Shown here: positions 15,105 through 21,059 of the stretch, in pieces | Numbering within the stretch: position 1 is the stretch's first letter | How the letters are laid out: every line of letters starts with the position of its first letter | Assembly (NCBI GenBank): GCA_002317435.1 | Contig: DCIQ01000141.1 | Location: 1-21,059 of the forward strand | Length of the DNA stretch: 21,059 bases | Direction: 5' to 3' | Source: Bacteroidales bacterium UBA1722 | GTDB taxonomy: Bacteria; Bacteroidota; Bacteroidia; Bacteroidales; UBA932 | The notes under the pieces: model-generated | The model's input: only the letters and a program-made list of their open reading frames with translations | Told to the model about the DNA's origin: nothing | Database searches by the model: none | Position numbers and translations under genes: made by a program

Positions 15105-16199
15105 ATGGACACAGTCATAAACGCAGAGAAGATATCACAGTTCGACGCCATGATAGGCGGTGCGGAACGGGTGGTCATCATCGGGCATTATAATCCGGAC
15201 GGAGACTGCGTGGGAAGCGTCTCGGCCCTCTCCTCCTATCTCGACGGGAGATCGGTGGGGAACGTCGTGGTCCTCCCCGGCCCGTATCCGCAGTTCCTCT
15301 CCTTCCTGGATTCCGGACACAGAATAAAGGCGTTCAGCATAAAGGACGCGAGTACCGGCGGACAAACCGTTTCCGCGGATGCGGAACAGGCCGTGAAGGA
15401 CGCGGACCTGATGATTTGCCTGGACCACAACACCCCCGGGCGGACGGAAGGCATGGAGCCCTTATTGCGCGAAGCGCCATGCAGTAAAGTCCTCATAGAC
15501 CATCACCCGAACCCGGAATCCTCATTCTATGACCTCGTCTTCTCGGACACGGAGATGTCCTCCGCAAGCGAACTGCTGTTCTGGATTCTCATGGAGATGC
15601 CGGATATCTCGTCCGATATCCGGAGGATGGAGCTCCCGACCGCCCTTTCGCTGTGTGCGGGGATGCTCTCCGACACCAACAACTTCAACAATTCCGTAAC
15701 CCCGTCCACGTTCCGGATGTCATCGCTGCTGATGGACAGAGGAGTGGACTTCACCTTGCTGAACGACCTGATATTCGGCAGGTGCTCGCAGGATCGGATG
15801 AAACTGATGGGGTATATGTTGTCCAATATGACCATAGACCCGGAAACCGCCAGCGCCTGTATGATTCTCACGAGAAAAATCCAGCGGAAATACAATTTCG
15901 TCTCCGGGGATTCCGAAGGGTTCGTGAATCTGGGACTGAAAATCAAGGGGGTGGAGGTTTCGGCCCTCTTCACTGAAGAGGCCGACAGGGTCCGCGTTTC
16001 TCTCCGTTCGAAGGGCGGCATCCGGGTGAACCGCCTGTCGGAAACGTTCTTCCACGGGGGAGGGCACGACAAGGCTTCCGGCGGGAAGCTGACCATACCC
16101 GTCACGGAAGTCCGCGACTATTATCTTTCCGCCTTACGGCAATTCATCTGCGATGAAGGCATAACTTTTGCTGATGCATCCCGGCCCTCCGGGCAATAG
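15105..16199 (+). CDS. nrnA: DHH family phosphoesterase, NrnA-like (oligoribonuclease/pAp phosphatase)
   Basis: A 364-residue DHH-DHHA1 protein. Metal-binding motifs are clear: GHYNPDGDCVGS (His28, Asp32, Asp34), Asp107 in CLDHN, and DHH at 132-134 in LIDHHPNP. The C-terminal DHHA1 substrate-binding motif is GGGH (318-321), followed by DKASGG. Characterised NrnA enzymes degrade very short RNAs, dephosphorylate 3'-phosphoadenosine 5'-phosphate and can cleave dinucleotides from cyclic dinucleotide turnover. Which of these applies here is not decidable from sequence. It is cytosolic and of typical length with no missing ligands. It heads an operon with two FKBP-type lipoproteins and an SDR protein, with a six-base gap to the next gene. 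The ATG at 15105 gives the usual short N terminus. Confidence 0.9.
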   Translation: MDTVINAEKISQFDAMIGGAERVVIIGHYNPDGDCVGSVSALSSYLDGRSVGNVVVLPGPYPQFLSFLDSGHRIKAFSIKDASTGGQTVSADAEQAVKDADLMICLDHNTPGRTEGMEPLLREAPCSKVLIDHHPNPESSFYDLVFSDTEMSSASELLFWILMEMPDISSDIRRMELPTALSLCAGMLSDTNNFNNSVTPSTFRMSSLLMDRGVDFTLLNDLIFGRCSQDRMKLMGYMLSNMTIDPETASACMILTRKIQRKYNFVSGDSEGFVNLGLKIKGVEVSALFTEEADRVRVSLRSKGGIRVNRLSETFFHGGGHDKASGGKLTIPVTEVRDYYLSALRQFICDEGITFADASRPSGQ

Positions 16200-16205
16200 A
16201 AAAAA

Positions 16206-16766
16206 ATGAAGAACAGACGATCACATACGATATTCCTGCTGCCGGCCCTCTGCCTGCTGGGGGGGATTCTGTTCTCCTGTTCCTCCAACGAAAAACAGAA
16301 TGCCATCATCAAGCAAGAGGAGAACATAGACAAATATCTGTCCACGACCTTCAAGGACTCCGTCGTCATCAGGAGAAACGGTTCGAACCGGGTAGTGACC
16401 AGAGTCAGCCCCGCGGGGAATGTTCTGGAATACGGTGACACGATATATATGTATTATGCCGGATGGGTATTCAACAGCCGGCCCACCACCCTGTTCGCCA
16501 CCAACTGGGAGTCCGTGGCGCGGAATAACAATTTCGTACTCACCGACAGCAATTGGACCATCCTGAAGGCCTGTTATGACGAGCATTCATTCATACCCGG
16601 ACTTAACGACGGATTGTACGGTATCCGCGAAGGGGAAGATGCCGTCATCGTCTTCTCCGCGAAGTACGGATTCGGGGACAGTGCGGTCGGTCTCGTCCCG
16701 GCCCTGTCCGCCCTGCTTTATGAGGTGCTTGTAATCAGAATAGACAAATCGGATAAAACGATATGA
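16206..16766 (+). CDS. FKBP-type peptidyl-prolyl isomerase-like lipoprotein
   Basis: A 186-residue lipoprotein. The signal peptide ends at a lipobox-like LFSC, with Cys25 lipidated, followed by SSN. The mature part carries an FKBP-like domain at about residues 70-182: strand GDTIYMYYAGWVF, then FIPGLNDGLYGIREGEDAVIVFSAKYGFGD and the closing LLYEVLVIRI. The family pattern IPGxxxGLxGMxxGEKxxxxIPxxxGYG is recognisable, but several aromatic active-site residues are altered, so isomerase activity is uncertain. It resembles the FKBP-like (DUF4827-type) proteins that follow DHH phosphoesterases in Bacteroides (from memory). Its stop overlaps the next gene's ATG by four bases (ATGA), indicating coupling. 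Outer-membrane or periplasmic folding role inferred. Confidence 0.84.
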   Translation: MKNRRSHTIFLLPALCLLGGILFSCSSNEKQNAIIKQEENIDKYLSTTFKDSVVIRRNGSNRVVTRVSPAGNVLEYGDTIYMYYAGWVFNSRPTTLFATNWESVARNNNFVLTDSNWTILKACYDEHSFIPGLNDGLYGIREGEDAVIVFSAKYGFGDSAVGLVPALSALLYEVLVIRIDKSDKTI

Positions 16767-17776
16767 AACGAACGATATATATACCATTTTTAATCGCGGC
16801 ATTCTGCCTGCTGTGCGTTTCCTGTGCCAAAGACAAGAACGAGACCAATGAAGAGACAGCCAAACGGATTCTGAATTCATGGCTGCTCACGAACGGCTAT
16901 GGTGACATACAGCCCACCGACGCAGGCATCTACAATCTCTCGGAAGAGGAAGGGACCGGAGATGTGCTCCCGGACAGCGTGTATGCGTTCGTCAATTACG
17001 TCACCACTTCGATGGACGGATCCTACAAAACATATAATACGGAAGATGTCGCCATACAGCTCGGCACCTGGAGCAGGACCGGCAGATACACTCCCAGAGT
17101 ATGGTATATGCCATATCAGGGCATCGGTGTCCGGGACATGATGATCGGTCAGGAAGCCGGAGACACAAGAGTCGGAGGCATGCGCGCAGGCGGGAAAAGA
17201 CGTTCCGTGATAGTCCCCTGGGTAGTGGATCCCTCCACCGGAAAAACCGTCTCATACTCCGACTACACCTCCATAATCTATAATGTGGAAGTGGTGGACT
17301 ACACTTCCGACATCACGACCTACCAGGTGGAGAAGATAGAAGATTTTATGGACAGAAACGCCTGGACATACCGGGATTCCCTGTATTATGGCCTCTATGT
17401 GGAACAGACCAGGACCGATCCAGAAAAAGACACGCTCCCCGACGGGACCACCATCTACCTGTGGTACATCGGAAAATATCTGGACGGACAGGTATTTGAT
17501 ACCAACATAAAGGACACTGCCAGATACTATGGCATATATAACGAGAACAATTCCTACACTTCCAGCAGCATCACGTTCTACAGAGACTCGTCAACCATAA
17601 TGGAGAACAGTTCGTTCGTAAAAGGCTTCACGCTGGCGATCAATCAGATGAGATATTATGGTGACCGCTGTCACACGGCGTTCATCTCGGACTGGGGATA
17701 CGGAACCACCGACAGCGGCAATATCCCCGCGTACACTCCCCTGTATTTCGACATCTGGATAGAAGATGAAGACTGA
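16763..17776 (+). CDS. Tandem FKBP-like domain lipoprotein
   Basis: A 337-residue lipoprotein with Cys21 in CVSCAKDKNE. The residues after Cys (AKDK) resemble the Lys plus acidic lipoprotein export signal of Bacteroidetes, so it may be carried to the cell surface (inference). Two FKBP-like domains can be seen. The first (about 60-185) is divergent: YAFVNYVTTSMDG, then YQGIGVRDMMIGQEAGD and IIYNVEVVDY. The second (about 225-335) is clearer: GTTIYLWYIGKYLDGQVFDTN, SSFVKGFTLAINQM, then IPAYTPLYFDIWI, the typical FKBP end. It follows the single-domain FKBP gene with a 4-base overlap, and its own stop overlaps the SDR gene by 11 bases. Likely role: folding or holding of exported proteins. Isomerase activity of the first domain is doubtful. 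Confidence 0.86.
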   Translation: MKRTIYIPFLIAAFCLLCVSCAKDKNETNEETAKRILNSWLLTNGYGDIQPTDAGIYNLSEEEGTGDVLPDSVYAFVNYVTTSMDGSYKTYNTEDVAIQLGTWSRTGRYTPRVWYMPYQGIGVRDMMIGQEAGDTRVGGMRAGGKRRSVIVPWVVDPSTGKTVSYSDYTSIIYNVEVVDYTSDITTYQVEKIEDFMDRNAWTYRDSLYYGLYVEQTRTDPEKDTLPDGTTIYLWYIGKYLDGQVFDTNIKDTARYYGIYNENNSYTSSSITFYRDSSTIMENSSFVKGFTLAINQMRYYGDRCHTAFISDWGYGTTDSGNIPAYTPLYFDIWIEDED

Positions 17777-19238
17777 CACACACGTCAGGACCGTGTTCCT
17801 GACCGGTGCCACCGGCCATATGGGGGGCGCCGCGCTGAAGGAACTCCTCTCCCGAAACGGAAAATTCAAGGTCACCATTCTGGCCCGCCCTTCGCGGACC
17901 AACAGGAAAAAACTTTCCATATATGAGGACCATCCTCTCGTCAGAATCGTCTGGGGCGACTTGTGCCGCTATGAAGATGTCCTCGAAGGGGTGAACGGCG
18001 CGGACTGTGTCCTCCACGTGGGGGGAATGGTCTCCCCGGCGGCGGACGCGTATCCCGAGCAGACCATGCGGGTAAACGTCGAATCATCCAGGAACATAAT
18101 CCGGGCCGTCAAGGCACAGGCGAATCCCGATTCCATAAGGGTGGTCTATGTAGGTTCCGTGGCCCAATGCGGACAGCACACTCCCCCGCACCACTGGGGA
18201 CGCGCGGGAGACCCTCTGTTCACCAGCGAAATGGACTGGTATTCAGTATCCAAATGTCTGGCCGAATGGGAGTTCGCCGAATCAGGTCTGAAACGTTGGG
18301 TCTCCATCCGCCAGACCGGAATGCTCTATCCGGAACTACTCAAGAAAGTGGACAATCCAATAGTGTTCCACACGCCCTTCCGGAATGTAATAGAATGGTG
18401 CACCATAGAAGACTCCGGACGGGTTCTGGCCCGGTGCTGCGATGATGATGTCCCCGAAGAGTTCTGGAGAGGGTTCTATAACCTCAGCAGCGGTCCCGCC
18501 TTCCGTCTCACCAACTACGAATTCGAATCAAAACTGCTGCGCACCATCGGATGCCCGCCTCCGGAAAAAGTCTTCGACACCAAATGGTTCGCCACACGGA
18601 ATTTCCACGGGGAGTGGTACTCCGATTCTGACCGTCTGGAGCAGATGCTCCACTTCCGCGAAGGAGTCACCTGCGATGAGTATTTCCGCAGGATGAAAAA
18701 GAAACTCCCCTGGTACTGCGGTCTCGCATTCCTGGCCCCCGACTTCATCATAAAGGCTTTCATGAAACATCTGGCAGCCACCGATCCGCTCGGGACCCTC
18801 TACTGGCTGGAACATTCCGACGAGGATCGCATCCGCGCCCACTTCGGCTCCAGAGAAGCACAGGCGGCCATACCTTCGTGGGAAGAGGGTTTCATCCCGG
18901 CCGGGCGTCCTTCCGACATCCCCGACGCACCTCTGGACCACGGATACGACGAGAGCAAACCGTTCGACACTCTCACGCAGGAGGACATATTGCGCGCAGC
19001 GCAATATCGGGGCGGAACCGCATTCCCTTCCGAAGAGGGCGTAAGCCCCTACCGTCCGCTGAAATGGAAATGCCAGTTCGGACACGAATTCACCGCAACC
19101 CCCAATACGGTGCTGAAGGGAGGACACTGGTGCCCCCTGTGCTACCCCGAGTTCGGAAAAGAGCGGAACCCCTGGCACTTCGACAGTATTGCCGAAGGCA
19201 ATCCATTCTTCGCGCAGGTATATCTCCGGACCAGATAG
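17766..19238 (+). CDS. NAD(P)-dependent epimerase/dehydratase (extended SDR) with C-terminal zinc ribbon
   Basis: A 490-residue protein in two parts. Residues 1-310 or so are an extended SDR: the nucleotide-binding TGATGHMGG (13-21) and the catalytic pair Tyr159 and Lys163 in YSVSK. Such enzymes act on NAD(P)-linked sugar or lipid substrates; the substrate is unknown. Residues 430-465 carry a treble-clef-like zinc site: Cys436-x3-His440, then Cys456-x2-Cys459 within GHWCPLC, with the WxCxxGHxF pattern seen in DUF4379-type zinc ribbons. The linker (310-430) is helical and hydrophobic in places (LAFLAPDFIIKAF). The start overlaps the FKBP gene by 11 bases and it ends 11 bases from the convergent MATE gene. 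It is the last gene of the nrnA operon. Confidence 0.87.
   Translation: MKTDTHVRTVFLTGATGHMGGAALKELLSRNGKFKVTILARPSRTNRKKLSIYEDHPLVRIVWGDLCRYEDVLEGVNGADCVLHVGGMVSPAADAYPEQTMRVNVESSRNIIRAVKAQANPDSIRVVYVGSVAQCGQHTPPHHWGRAGDPLFTSEMDWYSVSKCLAEWEFAESGLKRWVSIRQTGMLYPELLKKVDNPIVFHTPFRNVIEWCTIEDSGRVLARCCDDDVPEEFWRGFYNLSSGPAFRLTNYEFESKLLRTIGCPPPEKVFDTKWFATRNFHGEWYSDSDRLEQMLHFREGVTCDEYFRRMKKKLPWYCGLAFLAPDFIIKAFMKHLAATDPLGTLYWLEHSDEDRIRAHFGSREAQAAIPSWEEGFIPAGRPSDIPDAPLDHGYDESKPFDTLTQEDILRAAQYRGGTAFPSEEGVSPYRPLKWKCQFGHEFTATPNTVLKGGHWCPLCYPEFGKERNPWHFDSIAEGNPFFAQVYLRTR
18987..19007. repeat. Perfect 9-bp inverted repeat inside the SDR gene
   Basis: ATATTGCGC (18987-18995) and GCGCAATAT (18999-19007) are perfect reverse complements with a GCA spacer. 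They lie in codons 408-414, in the linker just before the zinc ribbon. A stable RNA hairpin or DNA-binding site is possible; neither is proved. Confidence 0.55.
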
Positions 19239-19249
19239 CCCCGGGAAGA

Positions 19250-20629
19250 TCACTTCGTCTTTCTGAATACACTCTCCGGATTCTTCCGGAATGCGCGACG
19301 GAACTGCCACAGCAGAAGCACCGCGGCGACGGCCGCTATGAAATCCGAGATGGGGAAACTGACCCATACCCCACTGACACCGTACGAAGGGGCCAACACC
19401 AGAATCAGCGGTATCAGGAAAAGAATCTGTCTGGAAAGGGAGAGGAAAATGGCCCGTACCGGCTTGCCGATGCTCTGGAAGAAATTACCGATGACCATCC
19501 CGAAGGCCACCGCCGGATAGAGGGAGAGCATATATCTGAGCGCCACCGAGGAACGGTCGAGCAGCTCCAGGTCGGAAGTGAAGAACCGGCATATGAAGCG
19601 TGGACAGACCCACCCCAGCAGACATCCGAAACTCAAGGTCACCAGAGCGCACAGAAACGTCTTGCGAAGGACTTCGAACACCCTGTCCATCTGTCTTGCA
19701 CCGAAATTGTATCCCGCTATCGGCTGCATCCCCTGGGTAAATCCCATAACTATCATTATAAACACGAACGCCGTTCTGTTGGCCACCCCGTAGGCTCCGA
19801 TAGAGAGGTCCCCTCCATATTTTTTCAAAGTATTGTTGATAAGTATCACCACGAAGCAGGCCGCGAAATTCATCAGAAACGGAGCAAGTCCTATGGAGAA
19901 AGAATCTTTCACGAGTCTGGGATGGAGCCTGAAGATACCCTTCTCGAAATGAATCACCTCATTCTTCCTGGAAAACAGACAGATAATCCAGATGAGCGCC
20001 GTCATCTGGGAGATTACGGTGGCTATGGCGGCTCCACGGATGCCCGTATTCATGACGAATATGAACAGGGGATCCAGAATGGCATTCATAATCACCGTTA
20101 TGATAGTGGTCATCATAGCCTCCCGGGGATGCCCCGAGGAACGCAGCAGAGCATTCAGTCCGAAATATATATGAGTTATGACATTGCCGGCCAGTATTAT
20201 GACCATATACTCCCTGGCATATCCGATCGTCTGCTCGCCGGCCCCGAAGAAATAGAGGATGGGGTCGAGAAAGACAAGGGAGAATATGGAGAACACGGCC
20301 CCGATTATCGAGTTCAGCACTATTACGTTACCCAGAGTCCGCTTGGCCATGGGATAATTCTTCTGTCCCAGAAGCATGGAGCAGATGGTGGCGCCTCCCA
20401 CTCCCACCAGGGTACCGAAAGCGGCGGCCATGTTCATGAAAGGAAACGTAATCGCCAATCCGGAGATGGCATACGGCCCGACCCCCTGGCCGATGAATAT
20501 GGCATCCACCATATTGTACAGCGAAGCGGCCGTCTGGGCGATGATGGCGGGAGTCGCGTACTGCTTCAGCAGTTTCCCGACCGGTTCTTCACCGAGGGCG
20601 GTGGGAATGATGACACGATTTTTTTTCAC
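19250..20629 (-). CDS. MATE family efflux transporter
   Basis: A 459-residue inner-membrane protein with 12 hydrophobic segments in two halves, typical of MATE transporters. Family signatures include PAIIAQTAASLYNMVDAIFIGQ near the start and GANFG-like QPIAGYNFGARQM at about residue 310. It is closest in look to the MepA-type branch and is predicted to export cations, drugs or metabolites using an ion gradient; substrate unknown. The start is GTG at 20629: no ATG exists between it and the in-frame stop at about 20659, and the next ATG (Met40) would remove the first membrane segment. A -7 box ends only five bases upstream, so the mRNA may be leaderless. It is convergent with the SDR gene, 11 bases away, with no terminator between. 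Confidence 0.93.
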   Translation of the reverse strand: MKKNRVIIPTALGEEPVGKLLKQYATPAIIAQTAASLYNMVDAIFIGQGVGPYAISGLAITFPFMNMAAAFGTLVGVGGATICSMLLGQKNYPMAKRTLGNVIVLNSIIGAVFSIFSLVFLDPILYFFGAGEQTIGYAREYMVIILAGNVITHIYFGLNALLRSSGHPREAMMTTIITVIMNAILDPLFIFVMNTGIRGAAIATVISQMTALIWIICLFSRKNEVIHFEKGIFRLHPRLVKDSFSIGLAPFLMNFAACFVVILINNTLKKYGGDLSIGAYGVANRTAFVFIMIVMGFTQGMQPIAGYNFGARQMDRVFEVLRKTFLCALVTLSFGCLLGWVCPRFICRFFTSDLELLDRSSVALRYMLSLYPAVAFGMVIGNFFQSIGKPVRAIFLSLSRQILFLIPLILVLAPSYGVSGVWVSFPISDFIAAVAAVLLLWQFRRAFRKNPESVFRKTK

Positions 20630-20634
20630 GGCCG

Positions 20635-20642
20635 CAAAAGTA
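20635..20642 (-). promoter_or_regulatory. Putative -7 promoter box of the MATE gene
   Basis: On the minus strand TACTTTTG fits TAnnTTTG exactly and is followed after five bases by the GTG start. A TTTG at 20661-20658 is 15 bases upstream, shorter than the usual 19. Confidence 0.5.
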
Positions 20643-20684
20643 AGATATTTTCGGCATCAAATGCGGCCATTTTTTAATGATTGC

Positions 20685-20692
20685 TAAATTTG
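20685..20692 (+). promoter_or_regulatory. Putative -7 promoter box of the M13 peptidase gene
   Basis: TAAATTTG fits TAnnTTTG exactly, 32 bases before the ATG at 20725. No clear -33 TTTG is seen at 19-20 bases upstream. Confidence 0.5.
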
Positions 20693-20724
20693 CGAATCAT
20701 TTATAACCAAGAATTTTTTCCGTC

Positions 20725-21059
20725 ATGAAAAAAACTTTTTTTGCACTTATGCCCATAATAATGCTGGCCGGATGCCAGAACACGGAGAAGCAGGCCGCCG
20801 TACCTGCCATAGACCCCACCGATATGGACCTTACCGTATCGCCCGGTGAGAACTTCTATCAGTATGCCAACGGAGGATGGATGGTGAAACATCCGCTCAC
20901 AGCCGAATATGCCCGCTACGGCTCGTTCGACGAACTGGCCGAGAACAACGTAGCGAGACTGAACGACCTGTTCGCACAGATGACGGAACTGACTCCCGAA
21001 AAAGGAACCGTAGAGCAGAAAATAACGGATCTCTATAAGCAGGGAATGGATTCCGTCCG
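20725..21059 (+). CDS. M13 family metallopeptidase lipoprotein (partial, 5' part)
   Basis: The reading frame is open from the ATG at 20725 to the window edge, about 111 residues, so the gene is cut here and the zinc-binding HExxH region lies outside. Residues 1-17 form a lipoprotein signal ending in LAGC (Cys17 lipidated). The mature start SPGENFYQYANGGWM, then YARYGSFDELAENN and KITDLYKQGMD, is the classic N-terminal signature of M13 (neprilysin/PepO-type) endopeptidases in Bacteroidetes. These zinc enzymes cleave oligopeptides in the periplasm or at the surface. The gene is divergent from the MATE transporter with about 95 bases between starts. Family confident from the N terminus alone; completeness cannot be judged. 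Confidence 0.9.
   Translation, partial: MKKTFFALMPIIMLAGCQNTEKQAAVPAIDPTDMDLTVSPGENFYQYANGGWMVKHPLTAEYARYGSFDELAENNVARLNDLFAQMTELTPEKGTVEQKITDLYKQGMDSV

Noticed and set aside
14924..15193. 89-codon plus-strand frame across the divergent promoters
   Set aside because: It overlaps two promoter boxes and the nrnA start in another frame, and its translation has no recognisable pattern.
18878..20677. 599-codon plus-strand open frame
   Set aside because: It crosses the SDR gene in another frame and runs antisense to the MATE gene, which has clear membrane segments and family motifs. Its translation is polar and low in hydrophobic structure, typical of a shadow frame.

Overview
The window looks like a stretch of chromosome from a Bacteroidales bacterium, roughly half G+C. 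The evidence is the gene families (S46 dipeptidyl-peptidase, M13 metallopeptidase lipoprotein, DUF1846, DUF3822 next to rsmD, a DHH phosphoesterase followed by FKBP lipoproteins), starts without clear Shine-Dalgarno sequences, and repeated matches to the Bacteroidetes -7 promoter box TAnnTTTG. I cannot assign a genus. No rRNA, CRISPR array or complete insertion sequence is visible.

Layout. 1-3659 (+): a DUF1846 protein and a secreted S46 peptidase with the DPP11-type Arg. 3667-4551 (-): an AraC-type regulator, convergent with the peptidase and divergent from the next operon. 4647-8903 (+): a tightly packed four-gene operon of an exported TPR-like protein, a free-standing condensation-fold acyltransferase, an acyl-adenylating ligase and an acyl carrier protein. 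A lipoprotein phosphodiesterase (9051-10346, +) follows after a structured 147-base gap. 10454-12626: a BRO-N/Fic protein (+), overlapped tail to tail by an EamA transporter and a TfoX-N protein (-). 12627-12940 is non-coding and repeat-rich. 12973-14891 (-): tRNA-Asp with its own promoter and terminator, rsmD, a short DUF3822 protein, a terminator and a membrane-anchored hypothetical protein. 15105-19238 (+): an operon of an NrnA-like phosphoesterase, two FKBP-type lipoproteins and an SDR protein with a C-terminal zinc ribbon. 19250-20629 (-): a MATE transporter with a GTG start. From 20725 (+): an M13 metallopeptidase lipoprotein cut by the window edge.

How they work together. Most of the window is housekeeping or envelope biology: extracellular peptide breakdown (S46, M13), envelope folding (FKBP pair), export (MATE, EamA), nucleotide turnover (NrnA) and ribosome modification (RsmD). 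The best candidate for an undescribed system is 3667-8903, possibly extending to 10346. An AraC-type switch divides from a minimal carrier-dependent acylation set: a ligase that could load an acid onto the carrier, the carrier, and a condensation-fold enzyme that could pass the acyl group to an amine or alcohol. An exported TPR-like protein heads the operon and a surface or periplasmic phosphodiesterase follows it. The product is unknown, and no thioesterase, reductase or phosphopantetheinyl transferase is present in the window.
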